A DNA stretch of 55,141 bases. Origin: Chromera velia (taxonomy: Eukaryota > Sar > Chromeraceae). Shown one piece after another: positions 21,276 to 33,389 of the stretch (position 1 is the first letter of the stretch; the number at the start of each line of letters is the position of its first letter). The stretch spans positions 8,612-63,752 of the forward strand of contig JAHBMJ010005851.1 of the NCBI GenBank assembly GCA_018398765.1. Reading direction: 5' to 3'. Under the pieces are notes generated by a model. It made no database searches, was not told where the DNA came from, and was given only the letters and a program-made list of their open reading frames with translations. Position numbers and translations under genes: made by a program.

Positions 21276-22808
21276 ATGTTTAAATATATAAGGGCTTATG
21301 ATGGCCCATGCATGAATTATCATTAGTACCCTAGTTAATGCCAAGGAACTTAGCTTCGGTATTAGTTCTGTTAACGGTGTTAGGGGCCGACAACCAATGA
21401 AAATCTGTCTGAACTCAAAAAATTAAGCGCTTGTAAGACACTCACATAGTCTAGCATAGAGTCAATGTAACGCGTCATTTGACCTGAAATCTTAGTTAAA
21501 ACAGGTGTCGACCAAGGTTCCAACCAAAAATTTAACCATACCAACCGTGACGGCCGAAACCATATTTATACTGAAATATAGGACTTTTAGAAGTTTATTT
21601 CAAGACAGTTATTAATAATTTTGTTGTTTACAATTTAAATTATTGATATACGGTCAAGATTACACACTACTATACGTCACTACATATACACTGCATCGAT
21701 CGCTGCCCGTCGCGACCCCACATTTTTTAATTGGGGGCATTAAAAAATTCTGTTATCCCACAGTCACTATGGGATAAGGTCAGCCAACCCCTTCCCTCCC
21801 TTCATATATGCCGCCTAACGCCGCCGCTTAGGTTCGCCTTATCTACTAGTGGGCGTGGCCCCCAGGGCACCGCCGCATTTGACCGTAAATCCATTTTTCA
21901 TGAACAACCCCCTCCCTTTATCCTATACTGTGAGATAAGCAAATTTTTTTGTATCACATTTTTGCAATTATTTTTTTAGGGGCGGGGGGGGGTATTTTTG
22001 TTCTGCAAAGGGGTATGCATTTATACTGATGATTGAGGTTTTTGTTATGCATGCTATGTCCTCGTGTATGAGGGGTAGATCTAGCCTAGTCTGTCAAAAG
22101 GTTCTGATTCGTCCCGTCTGTTCTGAATCTAGGAACACTGCTTATTGATCACTTTTACTGTGGCTTATTTCTCAAGCGGCGGTAGAGTAGGACTCGGAGA
22201 ACAATGAAAAGAGCGGAGAGGCAGGGCAAAAACTTTCTAAAAGTTTGTCTCCTTGGTAAAGGTTACCCTTTGACGGCGGAGAACAACTTCAAAAAGACCC
22301 TCCCCATTAATTTGCCCCTTATTTTCTCAACCTTCTTTTCTTCCTTTCCTTTCATGCGCTTGCCCCCTTTTCTTTTTTTTTTTTTCCCCTCTTGTTTGTA
22401 TACAAAGAAGCAATCAGAAAAGGATCGCTTAGGCGCCCTTTATACCGGCTTCACTATCGCTCTTCACCTCGACCCCTTAATTCTGTCAGGGCCCCGGCAT
22501 ACCGGTATCCTGCATGCGATCGAATATGTGCGGACGTACCGCGGGGGGGCCCGCGGCAAGAAATTAAGGTCAGGCACTCTTGCACTACACGTCTGCTGCA
22601 AATGTTGCAGAATCGATCCCTTGGAATCAACTGGTAAAGAGATGTGGACTTACGTCGAAGACTTCCAGAGAGATGTGAATATCCTGCCAGCCTCTGTCTC
22701 AGCTGTTGCGTAGAAAAAATACAGCTTTTCCTTGGCACTTTCGAACAATTCAGTTCACTGGCCTCTGTTGCTTTCAAGTCTCAAGGACGAAATCGAACTT
22801 GAACAAGA
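21276..22808. other. spacer and probable promoter/5' UTR of the histidine kinase gene
   Basis: AT-rich to about 22100, then mixed. A palindromic motif TTATCCCACAGT...TATGGGATAA lies at 21753-21778, and a related inverted ACTGTGAGATAAG is at 21926-21938; together they could mark a small MITE-like unit of about 185 bp. No exon was identified before the ATG at 22809. Confidence 0.45.
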
Positions 22809-23458
22809 ATGAGACAGAACGACGACTACCGTTCCGTCGCCCTGAGGCGACAAATGGAAAAGATTGCGCAGCCCTTTCTCTACTACATTTTTCCTGCTGC
22901 AGTTGGAGGGGCAGCTGTCTTTTTCACGACAGGCGTTGCGAGCGGTGTGGGCTTGACGGCCTGCTTCGTTGGGCTCGGTATCTTGGGGTTTGCACCAACC
23001 CTTGTGTTGAAGTGTCCAGACCATATGGAAATTGTATGGCTGATTTGCCTCAGCACTATGGCTTGGTGTTGGCACATTGTCACGAGTGTGCTTCCTCCCG
23101 ACGCCGCTGCGGTGCAAGCAGTTCAAGTGAACCAGGGTGCAACAATCTTTTTCAACGTTCAGTTAGGTGCCTGTTGCTCCGTTCGCCCTTGGGTGTTGAA
23201 GGCGTACATTGCAAACTGCCTGCTGTCTTTCGTGAGTACCCGCATCTACTTCGTAGAGAAATACCACATAGAGGACGGCCACCCCCCTACCATAGTGGTT
23301 GCACTCTTTGTGACGTTTATCGCGTTCTGCCTTCGGGCCTTGAGTGACGAGGCGATAGACGTCATTGTGGAGACGGAGCTGAAGACGCAGAAGGCAGAAG
23401 TCGAGAGACACAGCTTCCTCGCGTATATCATGCACGAGGTGTGTATGTGCGTGCGTGC

Positions 23459-23496
<38 letters not shown>

Positions 23497-23861
23497 ATTG
23501 ATTTGTACATGTATCCTTGTACGTGCACATACGTACGGGCCCGTGCATGGATGCCTCTGGGTACAGAAAGCAGAAGGCATCAGCAGTCCAGGGACACAGC
23601 TTGGTAAGACACTGAGGGGCTGCAGTTTGTTTTCCTTCGACATGCATTCAGTGGCACATTTATACATGCATGGGCGCACCAATGCACCATTTCCGTCTTG
23701 TTTTGTTTAATCTTTCTTCTCATCGGAAACACCGTCTATGTATGCTTCAAGTGATGTGTGCATCTGCCTTGTATGCACGTATGTATGCATGTCTTGGCAT
23801 ACATGCGTGTATGTATGTATGTATGTATGTATGTATGTGTGTATGTGTGTGTGTGTGTGTA

Positions 23862-23900
<39 letters not shown>

Positions 23901-26234
23901 GTCCGGAATCCCCTGAGTGCCGCCTGCCTGTTGATGAGTGAGCAGGCGACGGTGATTCAGGAGATGAAGGCCACCGCCTCCTCTCCAGATCCCTTGTGCC
24001 CCACGGCGGTGAACGGGCACCTGGCGGTTCTGGAGGAGCTCTCTGCGACTGTGCAGAGACAAATCGACCAGATGGGAGTCATATGCGATGACGTTCTCCA
24101 CATCGAGAAACTCACAAGCGGAACCTTCGAGTATACATTCCATGGTCAGGCAGGCAGGCACCAGGATGAGTATCGATATAAAACCGTGCAGCCTGTAGCT
24201 GTCTATATGGATGTATGTCCAAAGGGACTTCCTTCATACAGTGTCCTCCAGCGGTTGTCTCGAGATCTGTGTGAAAGATTTCTTTCCATGTCGCGTCACT
24301 CTGGAGCAGAAAGTTCGAGAAAAAAACCCGACTCTCTGATCGCCTTTGCTTCCCTGTGCTCGAAAGAAGACAGTCAGCTAACTGCAGACTCACCTTTGTC
24401 AGACAACTCTAGAGACGTCATGCACATGTGCGTGTGTGTGTGTGTGTACGTCCATGTTTGCGTGCAGGTCAGGACGTGGCGTCGTTCTTCGAGGACATTT
24501 CTGCAGAGACGAGCCTGGTGATGAAGCAGAAGTCAATCGCCTTCTGCACAGAAGTCAACCTGCCTGAGGGCGCATGCGCACTAAGAACGTGCGCAGACTT
24601 CGGCCGTCTCCGTCAAGTGCGTGCGTCAGACAATGATAATGAGAGAGAAAAAACAAAGAGAAGAGAGACAGAGGGGGGGGTCTTCATCAGGTGCATCATC
24701 TGTGAGTCCGCGGAAGAAGAGAGAGAAGAGACACAAACATGCAGTGACAAGATTGCAAGCAACTGTGAATAGTGGAGACGTGTCCAGAATTTGGTCTTCT
24801 GCTAAAAAGAGTCGCAGAGGATAAACGAGAAAACGAGATTGATTGATGTTTTGGGGATCACGACCATTTGGAGCACTCGTGTCATTCATGCTTTTCTCAT
24901 CTGTGTCTGTTCTCCCCCCCTCCACATCATTTCCACACCCACATGCACGCCTGCAGGTCCTTGCCAACTTCATGTCAAACGCCCGCAAGTTCACCCCTTC
25001 CGGAGAGAGAGTCACGTTTGCCCTCACTGTCACTTCACTCCCAGAACCCCCCTCTTACCCCCCAGGCAGCTGCCCCCACGCCTCCCATCTCCCCGATGCC
25101 CTCTTCACAACAGCCTCGAGCCTCGATGACACTCAGTCAGACTCTGACCAGAAAGCCTTTCGATGGCTGCGTCTCCGATTCTCCGTGCGAGACGGGGGCG
25201 TGGGTCTGGATCCCGTTGAAGACCTGCCGAAGCTGTTCAAGCCGTATCAGCAGATTCGGGCAGGAGAGCAGCAGAATGGGGGGGGCACGGGACTCGGCCT
25301 TTGCATCTCTCGTATCATCGTGGAGTCTCATTGTGGGGGGAAGATTGGAGCCATCTCCGAGGGCAAGGGCACAGGGTCAGAATTCTTCTTCGAATTTGAT
25401 GCACCTGTGCTTGACCAAAGCGATGAGGATCTAAAAGTGACAGCTGATGAAGAGACGGGAGAAGGAGACGATACATCGAATGAGACGAGTCCCTGTGTGA
25501 GCCCCTGCCGAAGAGATGACGAAGAGGCAGAGAAACACATGAAGAAAAACAGCACCGCCAACAGTAACACCAGCATCACTTCGAGGTTCTCTGCCTCCTC
25601 TTCTCCTCTGCCCCCTGCCCCTCTCTCTCAATCTGCAGAAGACGACTCGGAGGCAAAGGATTGGAACAAACTCTCCTTCCCCCTCCCCCCCCGAACACCA
25701 GTCAGAGCACGCACATTGGGCCCCGAGCCACCAATTCAGCCAAAAGAAAATCCCGAATCGAGGAGACAGAGCGTGCCGACGAGGGAGGGGGACCGCATCC
25801 CCATCACTGCCGACGTGCTGCTCGTAGAGGACAACGCCATGTGCCAGATGGCTGTCAACCTCGCACTGACCCGTCTCGGTTATTCAGTGAGGATCGCAGA
25901 AGACGGGGAGGCCGCCGTTGCCCGATTCTCCGAAGCAGGTGAACGTTACCGTGTGGTGCTCATGGACAGAAACATGCCGAAGCTCGAAGGGCCCGAGGCC
26001 ATTGGAGCCATTTTGGAGTTCTTCAAAACCAAAAGTCCTAACGAGAAAGCCCCTGTTTTTGTTGGCCTGACCGGTCAGACAGAGGGTGCAGAGTCTTTCT
26101 TGACCAGTGGTGCGGCTAGGGTTCTAACAAAGCCCGCCACAACCAAGCGCATCGAGAGTGCGTTGGAGGAACTGAAGATCAGACGAAGAGACAGCAATAC
26201 CCCCATCTCCAGCAGAAGAGGCAGTCAGGTGTAA
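22809..26234 (+). CDS. membrane hybrid histidine kinase with C-terminal receiver domain, 766 aa
   Basis: Exons 22809-23438, 23901-24144, 24468-24616 and 24957-26234 join in phase. The start is fixed by an in-frame TGA at 22800-22802. About six hydrophobic segments fill residues 20-185 (for example FLYYIFPAAVGGAAVFF, PPTIVVALFVTFIAFCL), so the sensor part is membrane-embedded with no large extracellular domain. The H-box FLAYIMHEVRNPLSAA places the phospho-accepting His at residue 209, one codon before intron 1. The ATPase domain has the N-box LANFMSNARKFTP, G1 RDGGVGL, F-box LFKPYQQI and G2 GGGTGLGLCISRII. After an acidic, Ser/Pro-rich linker comes the receiver: VLLVEDN, phospho-acceptor Asp in LMDRNMP (residue about 678), GLTGQ and LTKP. 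Every residue needed for phosphotransfer is present. The ligand and the partner phosphotransfer protein are unknown. Confidence 0.94.
23456..23900 (+). repeat. (GT)n and (ATGT)n tracts filling histidine kinase intron 1
   Basis: GTGC/GT repeats follow the donor (23450-23495). ATGT repeats (23808-23840) and GT repeats (23841-23898) lead directly to the GCAG acceptor. Cys/Val- or Thr/His-rich open frames here are artefacts. Confidence 0.9.
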
Positions 26235-26910
26235 AGAGAGAAGGAGGAAACGAAACGGGGGAATGGAAAAAGAAGGAGTCGCTCCCCGGTTTTCTTACCC
26301 CTTCCTTCTCCACTTCCCATACAAGGCCAGAAGGCAGGGAGAGCAAGGCTTTAGGTCTCTATCGAATCTCCAAATTCAAGAAGAGAAGAGAGAAACAGAG
26401 AGTCGTAGGTCGGTAGCAAAAGTGGGAGGTACAGGAGACGATCGAGTGGTCATACAAAGTAGTCACCTTCTGATCGATCAACTCTCTTTTCCAGAAATCG
26501 TTTCACGTGTGACTCTCCGATCGGCTCTTTCATCTTTCTCGTCTCGTGGTTGCCTTGTCCTTTTTCGTTCTCTTCCTCCTCCCTTTCCCCCGTCTGTGCT
26601 TCCACTCCACTTAAATCAACCCCACGCACTTGTTCTCTTTTCTTCTCTTCTCTTCTCTTCTCTTCTCTTCTCCTTTCTACTCCTTCTTTCTCTTGTTCCC
26701 TAGAGCTCGTCTGTGCATCTTCATTCATTTAGCCTAGCTTTCTTGCAAAATTGCTTCTCAAACCCTCACCTCCTCCTTCTTCCTTCTGAATCAATCAATC
26801 CCCTTTGACGACCTCTCGTCTCTCTCCCTCAGCCTAGCGGTGTCCTCCTCTCTTCTCTTCTACTCTTTTTTCGTGTTTGCAGTCTTGCTTCCTTTTCTTC
26901 CCCGTCTGTT
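26235..26910. other. downstream spacer with (TTCTC)n tract
   Basis: Probably holds the 3' UTR of the histidine kinase gene. A (TTCTC)n run lies at about 26636-26672. No exon recognised. Confidence 0.5.
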
Positions 26911-27112
26911 CGTCTTCGTGAATTCACTCAGTCAAGTGGATTGGTTGAATGGTCCGCGTGAATTCACTCAGTCAAGTGGATTGGTTGAACGGTCTTCGTG
27001 AATTCACTCAGTCAAGTGGATTGGTTGAACGGTCTTCGTGAAATCACTCAGTCAAGTGGATTGGTTGAATGGTCTTCGTGAATTCACTCAGTCAAGTGGA
27101 TTGGTTGAACGG
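26911..27112 (+). repeat. minisatellite: five copies of a 40-bp unit
   Basis: The unit AATTCACTCAGTCAAGTGGA plus TTGGTTGAAYGGTCYKCGTG begins at 26921, 26961, 27001, 27041 and 27081. Copies differ only at a few positions (T/C after GAA, CCG/TTC before GTG, and one AAATC for AATTC), so expansion is recent. No open frame is preserved by the unit length. Confidence 0.95.
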
Positions 27113-27795
27113 ACAGAACCCAAATATGCATGGGGGGAGGGGGGCGAAACGCAGGGGCGTTTGTTTGATCACTCGTATTCGCATCGTTATGTGTTTATCT
27201 GTCCTTTTTTCAATTCAGCATGGTCTTGCTTAAATCAATGTGGGGGGCTGGGAAAGTCGCCTGGGGGACGTGTGCATGTAAGAAATGATAGGCATTGATT
27301 AATTGTCAGAACAGGGCATGCAATTAAGGGCAGATGAATTACTCGAAGGAAGGAAAACGATTGCATCATGTACGCTATGTTGACCTAGCTGGCATGGCTC
27401 GTTGGATGGATCTTCAGATTCAATTACTCACTGGCACAAAGATCCATGCATCCTGCTGAGAGCCGTGGAGATGACTCAATGACCCGTGAGAGATTCGATG
27501 TTCTGCTTAATTCACTCTGGTGCCAAGCCAAGAAAACAGAAGGGGGGCACACACGCGGTATGGAGTGCGGCCGAGAAAGGAAGTGATTGTCCATGCATCT
27601 TTGAAAGAGATCGGGAGGAACTAAAGGTTCATTGTTCTTCTCCTCTTTCGGGATCAAGCCGCCGGATTTTGCTCACGAGGTTTCAATGTGAAGTCCAAGA
27701 AAAGCGGAAATGGGACCCTGCCAGAAAGGGGGTTTGTTTTCCTGCTTCGTTTCTTTCTCTCAATATTAAATAGAGAGAGCCTCCATCGAGAGAGC

Positions 27796-27846
<51 letters not shown>

Positions 27847-29000
27847 ATTCTCAAGTAAAAAACGTCATTTGAATCGATCATGGAACTTCATTAAGCAGGC
27901 GTTGCACAGACAAATTCAGAACTTCATGGATGGCGAGAGACAGAGAGACAGAAGGATGGAGCAAAAAGGGAAAGGCAGACTGGCTGAGTGACATGCTGAT
28001 AGACAGACACCAGGCAAACGATTGACGACAGATTGAAAATTACTTCTTTTTCTATCCGTCGCTGGCTCAGTAAGCCAAAAAGACAGAGCAATGATCGTTT
28101 TCAAGTCTGTATGTCCAACAGACCGACAGATAGGTAGTCAGTCTGGGAGTCAGTCTGAGAGTCAGCTTGAGAGTCAGTCAGGCAGACAAACAGACAGACA
28201 AACAGACAAGGAAAGCACTATTCGGTCTGTAATTCGAATTAATTGTGCATGCTCGTACATGAGGGACGGATTCCTCGAAAGCTGCCTGGTTGGTGCCTTC
28301 AAGCAAGAAAAAAAAAAGAGGCCACTCCTTCCCCCCGACGACTGGGAAGAAAATTCAAGGATTGATTCTGCAGTTTTGACCGTCTGACAGCAGACAACTA
28401 ACTCACATGTTTGCGTGCAGGATCTCGAACAGAATTATCGCATCAATTGAAATGAAGTGGCCGGTCCCTCAAAAAGGGAATGAACGAAAAGGGGGCTTTG
28501 TTTGTTTGTTTCCTTCACATCGAATTCGATCAAAGTTCCGAACGGTAGATGGAGGGAATAGCCAGGCCAACGGGGTGTTTACGGAGCCATTTAATTTAGT
28601 GAAAAAGCCATGCGGCACTCAGAAACTGAGCATGTGCTTGCACCCATGTCATGCATTCCTCCAATCAGTCCTGTCATGTGGCAACAGCTCAGCTGTACGC
28701 GTATGCTGGTATGTCTCGTCGATCGCGCGTGAACAAAAGAATTGAAACAAAAGGTAGCTCCCTAAGTGACATTCATTTGTCACGTCGGCGTTTACGATGA
28801 TGGCATGATCTGTCAGATCAACCAGACCTCTGACAGACAGATAGACAAACAGACAGACAGTTAGGAAGAAGCCTTCTTCGGTATGCGCACGGGGAGGTGT
28901 AGGGACAAGTTCGCTGAAGGGTTCCTTGTATGTACGTGCATTTCCACGTGCTTCTTTCATCATTTTTTTTGTATCTCGAGAAGACGCCTCGCTGGTCTTG
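27113..29000. other. spacer, no supported gene
   Basis: Contains (CT)n(GT)n at 27797-27846, CAGA/GTCA-type repeats at 28110-28210 and GACA repeats at 28830-28862. A minus-strand frame starting at 29008 (MMSKTSEASSRDTKKMMKE) could be a first exon, but no convincing partner exon was found. Confidence 0.45.
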
Positions 29001-29900
29001 CTCATCATTGCTGCTGTTGATCGCCAGCTGACACCTTGATATGTTCTCTCCTTTGCTTCATGCGACTGCTCGGCAATGTTGTTCCGATACTTAATTTTTA
29101 TGCCTAGTATACTAGCTAGTACGTCGCCTACCCTAGCGCCTACCGCCCGTCCGAACCACCTCCCAACCTCACCTCCTGATTGCCAGCATGTTTAAGATCT
29201 GTCCCCTAAATTTTAGTAAACGTAACAGCTGCTCGTTTATGTATCCGCACTGCTGTATGCATGAATTGCATTATTTTGTATATGATCTTAAACACTGCAA
29301 CATATTATATGTTGCCAGTATATGATGTTGTTACATACTATTTTACTATGCACATGTATATAAGTATCAAAATCCAAGTTTAATATGATAGTTAACATTA
29401 TACGACCCCGGTCCCCTAAAATTAGTGAAAAAACTTGTGCAAAAATAAGTTTAAATTGCATTGTATAACTTCATACAATTCTTTTATTTACTACTGAATT
29501 CCTCCCTCTAAATTCCTTTAGATAAATTAGATTCCTACTCTCCTAGTCAGAAGGCTAGTCTTAATTCCTTTAAATTCCTCTAAATTCTTTTCAAATTAAA
29601 TATTAAATTCCTTCTCTGAAATTCTGAATTTCTATAAATATTACAATTTTTTAAATCTTTCAATAATACCTACACTTTTTAGAGTATACAATGCAAAGTG
29701 GAGTGTATAGTCCTAGGCGTGGTCTTTAGTTAGTTAGTTAGTTTAGTTTATCATACACTGTTTATGACCCCACGGAGAACTAACTTTGCCAGTGGCAATT
29801 TTAAATTCTATAATTTCTAATGAAAAAATTGGCTATCAACAACCGAGTAAGAAGTAGTAAGAAGTTCTTTAGGAAATTCTGAAACAGCGACAGTGTGTAT
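29001..29900. other. AT-rich block
   Basis: Strongly AT-rich compared with the flanks. GTCCCCTAAATTTTAGT (29201) and GTCCCCTAAAATTAGT (29410) are near-identical direct repeats, and (AATTCCTTTA)-like repeats lie at 29505-29600. No coding signal. It could be a decayed DNA transposon, but no termini are clear. Confidence 0.5.
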
Positions 29901-30019
29901 AGACGATCTGCAAACACCATACAACCAGACATCCAGTGCAGGGCCGACAGGTCTCCATGCTCGCGTATTGAATCCTGCATTGGATGATTTTGGGACCAAA
30001 TTTGGGTGGTACTTCCACT

Positions 30020-30296
30020 ACCTCTTGTCGTTTTCCGGGGCCATCATCTCTGCGCTGCCTGCCCGCCACGAGGCCCCCACAAGCTGCCACCAGGAGAGCA
30101 AACTCTTGCCCCCTTGTTTCCCCCCCCTCTCCTGTCCTCCCCCCACCCCCGCCGGTTGCAGGGCTGCCGCCAGGCCCTGACGGTACTGTTCGTCGAGGGC
30201 GCACAGCTCACGACAGGCGCTCGCACGAAGCAGGTCATCGTAGGCTGCAAACATTACGAGGAAGGGGAAATAAAAGTCGATCCATTTTTTTGCCAA
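30020..30296 (-). other. possible gene fragment of unknown origin
   Basis: On the minus strand 30262-30160 reads FAAYDDLLRASACRELCALD and onward in a composition typical of coding DNA, ending in a proline/glycine-rich low-complexity run. No start, splice partner or family was recognised. It abuts a copy of the CTTTCCGGGGCC repeat (30030 region), so it may be a fragment carried by a transposon. Confidence 0.25.
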
Positions 30297-30906
30297 GTTC
30301 GTTCAACGCGTTCACCGACAATTTTTCTTACTCAGTGACGTCAAAGTTGCGTACCTCCTCAATGAACTACTGGAAGCCCAAGATTTCCCCCTTTTTTGTT
30401 CCCTTTTTACAATTAAACGGGATTTATTCTTGATCTTGCATTGCGTTCTTCTGGATCTCCGTTGTGTGGATGGATGGACGGATGGGATGATACTATTCAC
30501 GTATGGAGGAAAGTGGAGAAGGATGAAAGGAGGCCACCGTGCTGGACAGAGGCGAAAAAACGCCTAACAAAAGCCAACGGGCTGCATGAGGCGGCCTTTC
30601 TCTCCTTTGCCGAAAACCCTTCAATCTTCCTGGTACAACCGACTGACTGTTCACGGCAACCCGCTTGAGGAACTTGTCGGCCTGCATGCGTCAAACCAGA
30701 GGGCGTGTGTCCGTGTATGTGTATGTGTGTGTGCGCGCGCCACAGTGAGAGCATACGTCAGAGAGGAAGAGTGCGAAGAAAAGTGGGAAGATCAGGAAAT
30801 ACACAGAGCCGAAGACGCAGGATTTTCTGATTAAGGAAACGATTGGGAAGAGGCGCGAAGAGTTGAAAAAGGGAGGTCGAAAGTCAAGGGGAATCGAGCG
30901 AAATGT

Positions 30907-31639
30907 TCAGCAGCAAATCGAGCAATCAGACGCCTGCCTGCCTGCACGTCTTCTGTCCAACTACAGACAGACACGCACACAAACACAAACAGATCACTCT
31001 GAACGATGAAAACAGAGACTAGATCCATCCTCCCAGGAGAGAGAGAAAGAGAGAGAGAGGAAAGGCAACAGAAACTGACTGACTCACAGGATCGTCTGTC
31101 AGAGACTTGATCAGCTCCAGAGTCGCCGAAATGGTCTGAGCACACACACACATACACACACACAGTTGCGAAACCGTCCTCTGCGACCATTTCAGTAAAC
31201 CGGGGTCATCAGGTAGGTTCGAAGAGAAAAGAAACAGGCATCGCGATCCATCAATACGCACAGAAGCATAGACATAGACTTAATGAGGCATAGACACAGG
31301 CAGACAAAGCAGCAAATCCATCCACAGAACATGGCAGAACAACACAAAAAGATTGAAGAAGAAGAGAGGATAGACCGACGCCCCCACCTTCTGGTCGCAT
31401 GAGTGCAGAGGGAAAAGTTTGTCCCAGAAAATTAGGGCAAGGTGGCGAGGTTTGCTGGCGAAGATGCTTCGGATCTGCATGCGCACATTCGAAGATGAAG
31501 AAACAAACACATTTATGTGTTTGTCTGAATGCATATATACGCATTTGTATGAGTGTGTGCATGCTGGCGAATTTGCTTCGCTTCGTATGCGCTCGCATCA
31601 GAAGATCGATACGGACAGTTACGCTTGATGGATGCGTAT

Positions 31640-31682
<43 letters not shown>

Positions 31683-32211
31683 CACACTCACACTCACACA
31701 CACACACACTCACACTCACACTCACACACACACACACACACAAACACGCAAGTAAACTGATCTGTCCCCATTCGACGAGAGGCACTTGAGAACATGTTGC
31801 TGCAGCATCGGTCAAAGAAGCAAACAGAGAGGACGCGCCCTCCCCCTTCACTGACCTCTGCAAAGAAAAGCTTCTCAAAGACGCCCTGCACCTGACGGGT
31901 AGTGAAGCCTCCCTTCTCTGCGGTCACTGCGGGGAGCCTCTGATGGAACCCGAGCATCCCCCCAAGGGTCTGAGGGGTCGTCAGACACAGATGCAAAGGA
32001 ACAGTATGTGCTGACAGGGTTGAATAGACAGATGAAAAAGAAGGGAAGCAAGGACGGAACGAAGGACGGAACGAAGGAGGGAACGAAGGAGGGAGGGAAG
32101 GAAGGAAGGAAAGAAGAAGAGAAAGGGGCACGAGAGCGAGAGAGAAGACCCCGTCCCAATGACTGACTTCGTCGAGACCCAAATGAGAAATTTGGAGAAA
32201 TCGGACCCATA

Positions 32212-32248
<37 letters not shown>

Positions 32249-33357
32249 GCACAAGGACAAGCAGACCCACACTTTCATGTATGTCAATACATACACACGT
32301 ACATACCTACATTCATAACTACGTATACACAGAAACAGGACCTGTTCTTCGTTCGATTCTTCTCCGTCTTTCGATTTCTTGTGTGCCTCCTCGCTACGCC
32401 TTTCCGACTTTCTCATTCGGTTCTTCAGTCCTGTCCTTCTTTGAAACACACGGAGCCTTCTATCCTGCGCTGTCCCCCCAACACTGGCTGCGTTATTCCC
32501 CACCTATTTTCATTTCGACCTCAGTGTCTGTCTACATTCCTTAATTTGCAACGCGACCAATCAACCGACTGACTTACCCGTCGTTTCACCGAAGGAAAGG
32601 GCAACGCCGCCTCCGCCCGGAGCGCCAGAGCCCCCACGGGCCCCACCCTCCTGTCCCTTCCCTCCACCCCCTTGTCCCTCTCCAAAGATTTCCCCCTCTC
32701 CTCCGCAATCAGAGACAGACGCTCCTCCAGGGAGGGCAGGCCCAGGGGCCCAGCTACAGGGCCCTCAGACTCAAACGAAACGAGCATGCCGGGGCCCCCC
32801 GAGTGCCCCGTTCCCGTTCGGGACGGAGATCCCGACCCGGCCCCCTTCTTGTCCCGAAAAACGCGGGACGAAGAGGCAGGAGGGGGGGTTTGCAGCTGCA
32901 AGCAGCGCCTCTCATATATTCACTTCATTCAGAGTGCCACAAACAAACAAACAAACAAAAAGATGACAGGGTGAGTTGCCGCTCTGTGTGGTCGGAGGGG
33001 ACACAAACAACGACCTGAATTACTCCCTCCCCCTTAACAACGGAGTGCTTCCAGGCACAAAAGCAAACGAAGATTGGAAAAGAAATTGTCGACCCGCTTC
33101 CCTTCCCGCATGCCGGTTCCTTCCTTTTCTTTTGTACGTACACACACGTACGCGTATGCAGAGCATCTTTCGATCGAAAGAACTGACCTCCTTGTCTGCG
33201 GCCCTTCCGCTTGCCATTTCCCGTTCGTCCTCTGTCCTGCTGCCCTGGGTGCCGTCGTGAGAGGTCCCCGGGGGGGGGGGAGGCAGAGCGCAAAAGTTCT
33301 CGATGATCTGCAGAGACACAGACGCGAAGATTGAAACACACACACACACACACACAC

Positions 33358-33389
<32 letters not shown>

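Noticed and set aside
22204-22713. 169-codon frame upstream of the histidine kinase
   Set aside because: No domain, no splice link to the kinase frame, and an in-frame TGA just before the kinase ATG; more likely spacer or 5' UTR.
26911-27112. CRISPR-like array (five regular repeats)
   Set aside because: Repeats are head to tail with no unique spacers, and the genome is eukaryotic; it is a minisatellite.
28649-29008. Minus-strand frame starting MMSKTSEASSRD
   Set aside because: No convincing donor or partner exon; the frame then runs into GACA repeats.
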